DNA from: Arthrobacter sp. H-02-3
GTDB taxonomy: Bacteria; Actinomycetota; Actinomycetes; Actinomycetales; Micrococcaceae
Assembly (NCBI RefSeq): GCF_003097355.1
Contig: NZ_PYUI01000027.1
Location: forward strand, 1-60,867
Length of the DNA stretch: 60,867 nucleotides
Direction: 5' to 3'
The notes beneath the pieces are model-generated. The model was given only the letters and a program-made list of their open reading frames with translations, did no database searches and was not told where the DNA came from. This document shows positions 31,912 through 39,918 of this stretch, in pieces (position 1 is the first letter of the stretch; each line of letters begins with the position of its first letter). The translations under genes were made by a program, and so were the position numbers.

Positions 31912-32568
31912 ATGACATTTCGCAGTTCGTTTTCCGGTCCCTGGCGCGCCTGCACGGTCGCCGTGGTGTCGCTCTCCCTGATGTCGGTCTCCGCTTGTAC
32001 CGGAGGTGGAGCGCCACCTCCCGGATCCTCACCTTCCGAGTCCCAAAGCCCGGCCGCATCGACCACTCCGAGCGCCACTCCGACGCCCACGGCCGCCTAC
32101 AAACCCGCCGACGCCTCGGGTAGGGCCCAGAACGTCCCGGTTCCAGTACTGCCCGAGGCAGCGAAAGCGGAAACAAAGGAAGGGCTTGAGGCGTTTGCCC
32201 GGTACTGGTATTCGCTCTTGAATTATTCATACGAGACCGGTGATTTATCCGGCATCAACTCCATCTCCGGCCCTTCATGTGCCCTCTGCGGAAAAGTCTT
32301 TCCTGGGATCCAGAAATGGAATGCAGAGGGAAGATGGATAGTCGGCGCTACCGTCACCGTCCATGCCGTCCAGTCAAGATTCGTCAAAACGCCGAATGGG
32401 GATTTCCAAGTTGCCATCCAGTCGCAACAAGCGGCGGGATCGCTGAAGAATGCAGACGGAACTGAAGCGCAGGTAGTTTCCGAGTCCGCCATGTTGGGGG
32501 ACTTGATGGTTGCGAGATATGAGGGGGGACGTTGGGCCGTCCAGAACGTTGATCGGCTCGGGGGCTGA
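31912..32568 (+). CDS. Lipoprotein (DUF6318-like)
   Basis: 218 residues with a signal peptide ending in lipobox VSAC, a Pro/Ser/Thr linker, and a globular domain starting EGLEAFARYWYSLLNYSYETG. Two cysteines close together (SCALC) can form a disulfide in the exported domain. The overall form is that of the small actinobacterial DUF6318 lipoproteins, function unknown. The gene overlaps nothing but is only 3 bases from the next exported protein, so they are co-expressed. Base composition is clearly lower in GC than the neighbours. Confidence 0.7.
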   Translation: MTFRSSFSGPWRACTVAVVSLSLMSVSACTGGGAPPPGSSPSESQSPAASTTPSATPTPTAAYKPADASGRAQNVPVPVLPEAAKAETKEGLEAFARYWYSLLNYSYETGDLSGINSISGPSCALCGKVFPGIQKWNAEGRWIVGATVTVHAVQSRFVKTPNGDFQVAIQSQQAAGSLKNADGTEAQVVSESAMLGDLMVARYEGGRWAVQNVDRLGG

Positions 32569-32571
32569 GCA

Positions 32572-33483
32572 ATGTCCGCCGGAGCTGCATTGCGGTCGAT
32601 TGTGACAACTTTCCTAGTAGCGGCAGGTCTTCTGGTGGCTCCGATGTGTGCGGTGGCCAACGACTCGGACGTCTCCTGGAACAAGTCCGGACTTGGTGTG
32701 TGGCGCTACGACTCAGGCGTTGGAGTATGGGTGGATGCGCCAGGTGCTTTATCGGAAGACCCGAACACCTATCGATTTGAATACCTCTGTCTTGACGCCA
32801 CAAAGAACAACTTCGACATTGCTTGCCTGGCAGGTGCAGTGCGGTGTGACGAAGGGACTGACGGGCGCCCCGTAAGGTGGTATTCATCGCTGAAAGTTTT
32901 CATTCCCCCGATATGGTCAACGATTCGTCCCGATCGGTGCGTCTATTCAGAGAATCCTGACGATGTACTCGACAGAATCGCGGCGCAGATCCAGACTAGA
33001 TTTCAGCAGCTGCCAGTCAGTCCAGGAAATGCCGTCATGCAGCCGAGTCCACACACTCTGAGAGGCGCAGAGACAAATTTCTACGCGGAAGCCGTCGAGC
33101 AAACCTTTGGCGTCGACATGCTGGGCCAGAGGGTCTCCATTGTGGCGAAACCCGTCGAGTACACCTGGAACTACGGCGACGGCACGTCACTGGGTCCGCA
33201 AACGGCGCCCGGCGGACCGCTTCCGCAGGACCGGTGGGGCGAGAAGACCCTGACGAGCCACGTCTACGCCCAGACCGGCGACTTCCCGGTGGTCCTGACA
33301 ACGCATTTCCAAGGCACCTACTCCGTAAATGGAGGACCGGCGCTGCCGATTCCCGGCCAAGGACAATTCAGCTCGCCCCCGCAGACCATGAGCGTCTGGC
33401 GGTCGATCACCAGGAATTACGCGGACACGTGCCTGCAGAACCCCCAAGGCCAAGGCTGCCCCGGCGTCGCGCCGCCTCCCTGA
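32572..33483 (+). CDS. Secreted protein with PKD-like segment
   Basis: 303 residues. The N-terminus is a cleavable signal peptide (TTFLVAAGLLVAPMCAVA then ND). The region YTWNYGDGTSLG ... HVYAQTGDFPVVLTTHF is a PKD/Ig-like fold signature (WxxGDG, H-Y-TG-Y-V). Six cysteines suggest disulfides. A Pro-rich C-terminus ends in VAPPP. The role is unknown; partner of the lipoprotein three bases upstream. The first 500 bases are AT-richer than surrounding genes, hinting at recent acquisition. Confidence 0.65.
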   Translation: MSAGAALRSIVTTFLVAAGLLVAPMCAVANDSDVSWNKSGLGVWRYDSGVGVWVDAPGALSEDPNTYRFEYLCLDATKNNFDIACLAGAVRCDEGTDGRPVRWYSSLKVFIPPIWSTIRPDRCVYSENPDDVLDRIAAQIQTRFQQLPVSPGNAVMQPSPHTLRGAETNFYAEAVEQTFGVDMLGQRVSIVAKPVEYTWNYGDGTSLGPQTAPGGPLPQDRWGEKTLTSHVYAQTGDFPVVLTTHFQGTYSVNGGPALPIPGQGQFSSPPQTMSVWRSITRNYADTCLQNPQGQGCPGVAPPP

Positions 33484-33503
33484 GGCGGCACCACAGCCCG
33501 TGG

Positions 33504-34841
33504 CTAGGCTCGCAACTCCCGGTCTACCCGGTCCATCCGGGCGCTCACCAGCTGGCAGCGGGGATCACCCGGTCCGAGCAATGCCGCCGCTGCTGCCGCC
33601 GTTGCCGTGTCGGAGGATCCCATATCGCTTGTGCACCATTGCAGCATCAGCCCAGCATCGCCGCTGCACCGTATGGAGGCCCCCACTGCCAGGTTGAGCT
33701 CGTCGCGCATAAACCCGACCGCCAAATTGGTCGAACGGGTGAGCAGTTGCGCCGGGTAAGCCGCAAAGGCCTCGGCCACACGCCCCTCCCGCAGATGGCC
33801 GGCCACGACGGAGGCATCCGTCACGACGGTGACGGTTGGCGAGAATCGGTAGGGGTTCGCTTCCACGACATCGCCCAGGATGCTGCGGATCCGGTGCATC
33901 TCGGTCCGGATCGCCGCGCCGGTGCCTGCGTCGCCATGGATCTCGTACGCCAGTTCGTCGGCACTCCAGCCCTGGTCGCGCGAGGCCAACAGGGCCAGGA
34001 TCTCGGCACGGCGCAACGTAAGCGGGCGTCTGGTGCCGCCGTCGAGCGCCGCAGACGGCGAGTCGCCCAGTAGCCGCAGCAGCAGCTGTGCCCGAACGCC
34101 GCCGTCGCGCAGTGTCCGCTCGTCACGCAGTGCCGGCTGCCCCGGACGCCGGACGCCGCCGCCGGGAGCCGGAACCGATTTCAGCAGTTCCTCCGCAAGC
34201 CGCACCCCACACCGGACCAGCCGCAGGCTGTCCGGCGTGACCGATTCGAACGGGCCGGAGACGTCCAGAACGCCGACGATTTCGCCCGTCAAAGGATCGC
34301 GAATGGGGGATGCGGTGCACGCCCACTCATGATGGGTCCGCACGAGGTGCTCGGCCGAGAAGAGCTGCGCCGGGGCGCCTGTCACCAACGCCTCGCTGAT
34401 GGCATTGGTCCCCACCCCTGACTCGGACCAGTCGGCGCCCTCGACGAACTCCAGGGAGTCCGCGAGCCGCAACGCCTGTTTGCTGCCAACGCGCCACAGG
34501 ACTTCGCCCTCGTGGTCTGTCACGATCAGCAAGTGGCGCCCGGTCACTGTCTCATCGGCCAGCAACTGCGACAGCGCGGGCATGACAGCGGCCAGCCGGT
34601 GGCCGGCACTTAGGGAGCGCGCCTCCGAGACCTCATGCCGGTGGGGCGGCCGGTGCTGGTCCGGATTGATGCCCAATGCCAGAGACCGCTGCCAGGACTT
34701 GATGAGCGACGGCGGCAGGTGCGGATCCGGATTGCCGGAAATGGTGGCCTCGTGCGCCGCCCGGAGCGTCCGGGCGTACTCCGCCGGCGCCGAAAACCTG
34801 AGGTCTGAGGGGTGCGTTATGGAGCCATTGCCCTGCCGCAT
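33504..34841 (-). CDS. GAF-domain transcriptional regulator with winged helix, AcoR-like N-terminus
   Basis: About 445 residues. ATG at 34841 has GGGAG 7 bases upstream (ATG at 34847 is nearly on the site; earlier starts are unsupported). Residues about 100-220 are a GAF sensor (HLLIVTDHEGEVLWRVGSK, EGADWSESGVGTNAISEAL) as in AcoR/DhaR activators. The sigma54 AAA+ domain of those proteins is absent; instead the C-terminus has a winged helix (RRAEILALLASRDQGWSADELAYEIHG). It is divergent from the monooxygenase-alcohol dehydrogenase-ene reductase genes and probably activates them. Confidence 0.82.
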   Translation of the reverse strand: MRQGNGSITHPSDLRFSAPAEYARTLRAAHEATISGNPDPHLPPSLIKSWQRSLALGINPDQHRPPHRHEVSEARSLSAGHRLAAVMPALSQLLADETVTGRHLLIVTDHEGEVLWRVGSKQALRLADSLEFVEGADWSESGVGTNAISEALVTGAPAQLFSAEHLVRTHHEWACTASPIRDPLTGEIVGVLDVSGPFESVTPDSLRLVRCGVRLAEELLKSVPAPGGGVRRPGQPALRDERTLRDGGVRAQLLLRLLGDSPSAALDGGTRRPLTLRRAEILALLASRDQGWSADELAYEIHGDAGTGAAIRTEMHRIRSILGDVVEANPYRFSPTVTVVTDASVVAGHLREGRVAEAFAAYPAQLLTRSTNLAVGFMRDELNLAVGASIRCSGDAGLMLQWCTSDMGSSDTATAAAAAALLGPGDPRCQLVSARMDRVDRELRA

Positions 34842-34981
34842 GCTCATTCTCCCAACTCGCCCTCGAATCGTCGCACCCGGCCGGTTCCCCGCCGCTTCCC
34901 CGCCGCCGTCGGCTGCTGTGAGCGGCGGACAACGGCTTGAGAGCTCCGTGTAACCCGATTGTAACCCCCTGCGACTTTTAC

Positions 34982-35010
34982 TTGTGATGCGGGTCACTGC
35001 GTGGTCTAGG
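34982..35010 (+). promoter_or_regulatory. Possible promoter of the monooxygenase operon
   Basis: TTGTGA (34982-34987) and TCTAGG (35005-35010) with 17-base spacing, in a region with repeated GGGTCAC/GGGGTCAC words (34991 and 35010) that could bind the GAF regulator. Confidence 0.35.
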
Positions 35011-35057
35011 GGTCACGCAACGGGAGCGACCCACTGTCAGCAATAGAAAGAGGAATC

Positions 35058-36848
35058 ATGCCTGAGACACCAAACGGCGTCGTCGGGGCGTGGTTGGCGC
35101 AGTTCGAAGAGGCGCTGCGCAGCCACAACACGGACGCCGCACTGGAGCTTTTCGACGACGATTCGTACTGGCGCGACTTCGTCTCCTTCACCTGGAACCT
35201 CAAGACCCTCGAGGGTAAAGAGGACATTCGTCGCATGCTGGAGGCGACCCTTGACGACGTGCAACCCAGCAACTGGGCCCTCGCCGAGGACGCCACCGGG
35301 GACGCTGCGAACGCCGAGGCCTGGGTCAATTTCGAGACCGCCCAGGCCCGCGGCCACGCCCATCTGCGTCTCCGCAACGGCAAATGCTGGACCCTGCTCA
35401 CCACCATGCAGGAGCTCAAGGGCTTTGAGGAAAAGAAGGGGCCGAACCGGGAGAAGGGAGTGGCCCATCAGATCACGAAGGGCCGCAAGTCCTGGTTGGA
35501 ACTGAAGGAAGAGCAAGAAGCGCGGCTCGGCTACGAAGACCAGCCCTACACAGTGATTATCGGCGGCGGCCAGGGAGGGATCGGGCTGGGTGCGAGGCTG
35601 CGCAGGCTCGGCGTGCCCACCATCATCATCGAAAAGAATGAGCGCGCGGGTGACTCGTGGCGCAACCGCTACAAGTCCCTGCACCTGCACGACCCTGTCT
35701 GGTACGACCACCTGCCCTACATCAAGTTCCCCGACGACTGGCCGGTTTTCGCGGCGAAGGACAAGATCGGCGACTGGCTCGAGAACTACACCCGGATCAT
35801 GGAGCTGAACTACTGGTCCAAGACCGAGTGCACCAACGCTCGCTTCGATGAAGCGTCCCAGGAGTGGGTGGTGGAGGTGGTGCGCGACGGCGAACCGGTC
35901 ACCCTGCGCCCCAAGCAGCTCGTCTTCGCCCTGGGCGTCTCGGGGTACCCCAGCGTTCCCGTGTTCGACGGCGCCGAGTCCTTCCTAGGGGAGCAATACC
36001 ACTCGTCCAAGCACCCGGGCGGCGGAGACTGGACCGGGAAGAAAGCCGTGGTTATCGGTTCCAACAATTCCGCGCACGATATCTGCGCGGACCTCTGGGA
36101 GCACGGCGCGGACGTCACTATGGTCCAGCGGTCCTCCACGCACATCGCCCGCAGCGAATCCCTCATGGACCTGGCGCTCGGCGGCCTGTACTCCGAACAG
36201 GCGCTCGCCAACGGCGTCACCACGGAGAAGGCCGATCTGCTGTTTGCCTCGTTGCCGTACCGGATCCTGCCCGAAGCGCAGATCCCGGTGTATGCGGAGA
36301 TGGCCGAGCGCGACGCCGAGTTCTATTCCGAGCTGGAGGCTGCCGGCTTTGACCTGGACTTCGGTGTTGACGGCTCCGGATTGTTCCTGAAGTACCTCAG
36401 GCGCGGCTCCGGCTACTACATCGACGTCGGCGCCTCCCAGCTGATCATCGACGGCCGGGTCAAGCTCGCTAACGGCGAGATCGGCAAGATCACCGGGAAT
36501 TCGGTCGTGATGGCCAACGGCACGGAACTGGAGGCGGACGTCATCATTTACGCCACCGGCTATGGGTCCATGAACGGCTGGCTGGCCGATCTCGTCTCGC
36601 CCGAGGTGGCCGACGCCGTCGGCAAGTGCTGGGGCTACGGCTCTGAGACGCCGAAAGACCCGGGGCCGTGGGAGGGCGAACTACGCAACATGTGGAAGCC
36701 CACGAACGTGGAGAACCTGTGGATCCACGGCGGCAATCTGCACCAGAGCCGGCACTACTCCAACTATCTGGCGCTGCAGCTCAAGGCAAGGATGGAAGGA
36801 CTGCCGACGCCGGTCTTCGAGCTTCAGCCCACACACCACGCGCGCTGA
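35058..36848 (+). CDS. Flavin-containing monooxygenase-type oxidoreductase with N-terminal NTF2-like domain
   Basis: 596 residues. Residues 1-125 form a SnoaL/NTF2-like cone (WLAQFEEALRSHNTDAALELF, WTLLTTMQEL). Residues about 165-590 are an FMO/Baeyer-Villiger-type flavoprotein: FAD motif VIIGGGQGGIGLGARL, NADPH motif VVIGSNNSAHDICADL, and ATGYGS near the C-terminus. It should insert oxygen into a ketone or oxidise a small organic molecule using NADPH and O2. The fusion of the NTF2-like domain is common in this subgroup. It heads a set with a butanediol-type dehydrogenase and an ene-reductase. Confidence 0.85.
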   Translation: MPETPNGVVGAWLAQFEEALRSHNTDAALELFDDDSYWRDFVSFTWNLKTLEGKEDIRRMLEATLDDVQPSNWALAEDATGDAANAEAWVNFETAQARGHAHLRLRNGKCWTLLTTMQELKGFEEKKGPNREKGVAHQITKGRKSWLELKEEQEARLGYEDQPYTVIIGGGQGGIGLGARLRRLGVPTIIIEKNERAGDSWRNRYKSLHLHDPVWYDHLPYIKFPDDWPVFAAKDKIGDWLENYTRIMELNYWSKTECTNARFDEASQEWVVEVVRDGEPVTLRPKQLVFALGVSGYPSVPVFDGAESFLGEQYHSSKHPGGGDWTGKKAVVIGSNNSAHDICADLWEHGADVTMVQRSSTHIARSESLMDLALGGLYSEQALANGVTTEKADLLFASLPYRILPEAQIPVYAEMAERDAEFYSELEAAGFDLDFGVDGSGLFLKYLRRGSGYYIDVGASQLIIDGRVKLANGEIGKITGNSVVMANGTELEADVIIYATGYGSMNGWLADLVSPEVADAVGKCWGYGSETPKDPGPWEGELRNMWKPTNVENLWIHGGNLHQSRHYSNYLALQLKARMEGLPTPVFELQPTHHAR

Positions 36849-36991
36849 ATTGAACTGATTCGAACGGCCCGTGACAATCACAGGCACGGCAACCAGACTG
36901 GGGTTAAGGCTCCATTGTGAGAAACCAATGACATTCCGTGGATGCGCCTTGCCGGGCGCATCCACGGCCTGGAATGCAAAGGCGATACACC

Positions 36992-38047
36992 ATGAAAGCA
37001 GCACGATTTCACGCCCGTAAGGATCTCCGGATCGAAGACATCGCTGAGCCTGAGCTGCGTCCGGGGGCGGTGAAGATCGCGGTCGCCTGGTGCGGCATCT
37101 GCGGCACAGACCTCCACGAATTCCTGGAAGGGCCCATCTTCACCCCACCTCCCGGCAACCCCCACGTACTTTCCCACGAGGCCGCGCCGGTCACCCTGGG
37201 GCACGAGTTTTCCGGCACGGTCGAGGAACTCGGGGAAGGGGTCAGTGGCCTGGCGGTCGGAGACAGCGTCGTCGTGGAGCCGTACTTCGTCTGCAATGAA
37301 TGCGGCCCGTGCCTCAGCGGACACTACAACCTCTGTACAAAACTCGGCTTCATCGGATTGGCGGGCGGCGGCGGAGGCTTGAGCGAGAAGGTGGTCGTCG
37401 ACGCCCGGTGGGTGCACGCCGTCGGAGACATCCCCCTGGATGAGGCCGCTCTCATCGAACCCCTCGCGGTGGCGTATCACGCCGTCGGCCGCAGCGGGCT
37501 CAAGGCCGGGGACGTCGCCGTCGTCGGAGGAGCCGGACCCATCGGCCTGCTCACCGCCGCGGTCCTCAAAGGCATCGGCATCACTACGATCGTCACCGAG
37601 CTGTCGACCGCCCGCAAGGACAAGGCGGCCTCGTCCGGGGTTGCCGATCACGTTCTCGACCCGAGCTCAGTTGACGTCAAGGCGCGCGTGCTGGAACTGA
37701 CCGGCGGCGCAGGGGCCAACGCGGCGTTTGAATGTGCCGGCGTGAATGCCGTGCTGGACACGATGCTCGACGTCGTCAAGCCCGCGGGCGTCGTCGTCAA
37801 CGTGTCGATCTGGGGGCATCCGGCCACGGTGGACATGCAGAAAGTCGTGCTGAAGGAAATCGATCTGCGCGGCACCATCGCCTACTGCGGTGATCATGCG
37901 GCCGCCATCAAGCTCGTCCAGGACGGAAAAGTCGACCTCAAACCCTTCATTACCGGAAGAATCGCCTTGGATGATCTGGTGGACCAGGGGTTCGACACGC
38001 TGATCAACCACAACGACACCGCGGTGAAAATCATCGTCCACCCGTAG
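36992..38047 (+). CDS. Zinc-dependent alcohol dehydrogenase, 2,3-butanediol dehydrogenase-like
   Basis: 351 residues from ATG at 36992 (AAAGG 9 bases upstream). Medium-chain dehydrogenase with catalytic zinc ligands in CGICGTDLHEF and GHEFSG, structural zinc cysteines in CNECGPCLSGHYNLC, and Rossmann motif VVGGAGPIG. The pattern CGTDLHE with the long PPPGNPHVLS insert is typical of R,R-butanediol dehydrogenases, interconverting 2,3-butanediol and acetoin with NAD. Its AcoR-like regulator upstream also suggests acetoin- or diol-type inducers. Confidence 0.88.
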   Translation: MKAARFHARKDLRIEDIAEPELRPGAVKIAVAWCGICGTDLHEFLEGPIFTPPPGNPHVLSHEAAPVTLGHEFSGTVEELGEGVSGLAVGDSVVVEPYFVCNECGPCLSGHYNLCTKLGFIGLAGGGGGLSEKVVVDARWVHAVGDIPLDEAALIEPLAVAYHAVGRSGLKAGDVAVVGGAGPIGLLTAAVLKGIGITTIVTELSTARKDKAASSGVADHVLDPSSVDVKARVLELTGGAGANAAFECAGVNAVLDTMLDVVKPAGVVVNVSIWGHPATVDMQKVVLKEIDLRGTIAYCGDHAAAIKLVQDGKVDLKPFITGRIALDDLVDQGFDTLINHNDTAVKIIVHP

Positions 38048-38129
38048 TGATTCGAGTCTCATCAGGAATAGTTGCAGACGCCTCGCAGTTGCCGCCAGTG
38101 AACCCATTTCACTGTGAAAGGAATTGCGC

Positions 38130-39200
38130 ATGCTGTTTTCCCCGATGACCCTCGGCGAGCTGGAACTGCCCAACCGTCTCGTGATGGCGCCGCTGACCCG
38201 TCTTCGCTCGGGCCGGGAAGGAATCCCGGGGCCGCTGGTTGTTGAACACTACCGCCAGCGCGCCTCGCTCGGCCTGATCGTCAGCGAGGGCACCTACCCG
38301 AGCCACGCAGGCCAGGGCTTCCCGGGCCAGCCCGGCCTGGTGACCCCGGAGCAGCTCGAGGGCTGGTCCAATGTCACTGCGGCCGTCCACGCCGAAGGTG
38401 GCCGGATTTTCGCCCAGGTCATGCACGCCGGCCGGGTCACGCACCAGGACACCAATGGCGGTCATGAGGTTGTGGCGCCCAGCGCCATCGCGATCGACGG
38501 CGAAACCCGCACCTACGCGGGCAAGCAGCCGTTCCCCGTTCCGCGCGCCCTCACCACCGAGGAACTGCCGGGCATCGTCAAGGAATTCGTCACGGCGTCG
38601 CGCAAGGCGGTCGAGGCAGGGTTCGATGGCGTGGAGCTGCACTCCGCCAACGGTTACCTGCTCCACGAATTCCTCGCTCCGTCCGCTAACCAGCGCGATG
38701 ACATTTACGGCGGTTCGCCCGAGAACCGCGCCCGCTTTGTCCTCGAAGTGGTCGAGGCCGTTGTTGCAGCCCTCGGCGCGGACCGGGTGGGCATCCGCAT
38801 TTCGCCGGAACACAACGTCCAGGGCGCCCTCGAGTTGGATGCTGCCGATGTCCGGGAGACCTACGGCCGGCTGGTCGACGGACTGGCTCCCCTGAAGCTC
38901 GCGTACCTCAGCGTCCTCCACAAGGAGCCCACGAGCGCACTCGTCCAGGACCTGCGCGCTCGCTTCGGCGGGACATTCCTCGTGAACACCGGCTTTGGCG
39001 TCATCACGACCCGCGACGAGGCAGTGGCACTCGTGGCCGACGGTCACGCGGACGCCGTCGTCGTCGGACGCCCGGCCATCGCGAACCCGGACCTCGCCCG
39101 CCGCTGGCGCGAAGGCCTGCCCGTCAACGAGCCCGACCCCTCCACCTTCTACGCCGCCGGCGCCGAGGGCTACACGGACTACCCGGCCTACCAGAACTAG
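38130..39200 (+). CDS. Old yellow enzyme-family alkene reductase
   Basis: 356 residues, ATG at 38130 with AAAGGA about 8 bases upstream. FMN-binding TIM barrel with LPNRLVMAPLTRLRS, the substrate-anion pair in ELHSANGYLLHEFLAPSANQR, and C-terminal VVVGRPAIANPDLARR for phosphate binding. Members reduce activated C=C bonds of enones, nitro compounds or maleimides with NAD(P)H. It ends the probable operon; directly after its stop the CATG-motif array begins. Confidence 0.9.
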   Translation: MLFSPMTLGELELPNRLVMAPLTRLRSGREGIPGPLVVEHYRQRASLGLIVSEGTYPSHAGQGFPGQPGLVTPEQLEGWSNVTAAVHAEGGRIFAQVMHAGRVTHQDTNGGHEVVAPSAIAIDGETRTYAGKQPFPVPRALTTEELPGIVKEFVTASRKAVEAGFDGVELHSANGYLLHEFLAPSANQRDDIYGGSPENRARFVLEVVEAVVAALGADRVGIRISPEHNVQGALELDAADVRETYGRLVDGLAPLKLAYLSVLHKEPTSALVQDLRARFGGTFLVNTGFGVITTRDEAVALVADGHADAVVVGRPAIANPDLARRWREGLPVNEPDPSTFYAAGAEGYTDYPAYQN

Positions 39201-39307
39201 GCAGCGACGGGGCCACCGGCTGGACATGCCTGCGGGCTCGCGTCGCGTGGTACACACCCGCGCCACGCCCGCGGCTGGACATGTCCCTCGCCGCAAATCT
39301 TGGCCGC

Positions 39308-39400
39308 TGGACATGCTCAGCTTCGGCCACGAGCAGTGGACAGAATGCCATTCTGTCCACTGCTGGCATTTAACAACGAGCATGTCCCTCATTGACCGGT
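39308..39400. repeat. 93-bp structured repeat, copy 1
   Basis: A perfect 31-bp palindrome (arms 39333-39347, GCAGTGGACAGAATG, and 39349-39363, centre C39348) is enclosed by GGACATGCTC (39309-39318) and its inverse GAGCATGTCC (39378-39387). It matches copy 2 at 39563-39655 in 88 of 93 positions. Confidence 0.85.
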
Positions 39401-39562
39401 TCTAAGGCTGGACATGTCCACCGCATCAGTACACCTTGGGCTTACCTCGCGCCTTGAAGCTCACCCGCTGCGCACTTTGTGCACTGCGACGGACCCCCGG
39501 CTGGACATGTCCCGCCGCGTCCCTCGCGGCTGCGCATGTTCCTCGCGGCACATCATGACCAG

Positions 39563-39655
39563 TGGACATGCTCAGCTTCGGCCACGAGCAGTGGACAGAA
39601 TGCCATTCTGTCCGCTGCTGGCATTTAACGATGAGCATGTCCCTCGTTGAGCGGT
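39563..39655. repeat. 93-bp structured repeat, copy 2
   Basis: Second copy in the same orientation. The inner palindrome arms are 39588-39602 and 39604-39618 with one A-to-G change, which would leave a G-U pair in RNA; the outer arms at 39564-39573 and 39633-39642 are unchanged. Confidence 0.85.
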
Positions 39656-39901
39656 CCTGCGGATGGACATGCTCCGCGATGACACGTGCGGCCGGACATG
39701 TCCCGCTCCGCGTCCCTGGGGCACCGGGCATGTCCACTGTTACAACGCGCCAGAGGACATGTGCCTTGGCTGGTCGCGTGGCTGGGCATGTCCCGTGGTC
39801 CCTTGCCGCTGATGCAGCCCCAGAGAGGGGCATGTCCACTCGCGAGCGGTGCGAATGAGCATGTCCCGGAGGGAGCCTCCCCACGCACGCTTCCACCCCA
39901 G

Positions 39902-39912
39902 TCCTATAGGAT
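39902..39912. promoter_or_regulatory. GntR operator 1 with leaderless -10
   Basis: The palindrome TCCTATAGGA (39902-39911) overlaps TAGGAT (39907-39912), which ends 6 bases before the ATG at 39919. No ribosome site is present, so the mRNA is probably leaderless and autorepressed. Confidence 0.65.
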
Positions 39913-39918
39913 CTGAAC

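Larger units (their letters stand above)
39221..39866. repeat. Array A: about 17 copies of a CATG-centred 10-bp motif
   Basis: The 718 bases between the ene-reductase and the GntR gene contain no credible gene. They hold about 17 copies of GGACATGTCC, GAGCATGTCC, its reverse complement GGACATGCTC, or GGGCATGTCC, spaced on average 40 bp. Examples: 39277, 39309, 39378, 39410, 39503, 39564, 39633, 39664, 39694. GGACATGTCC is a perfect palindrome. Open frames across the array only reflect the repeats. A related array lies at 48501-48781. Confidence 0.85.

Noticed and set aside
39277..39287. GGACATGTCC as a LexA (SOS) box
   Set aside because: Actinobacterial LexA sites are GAAC-N4-GTTC; this motif does not match, and no SOS gene is adjacent.
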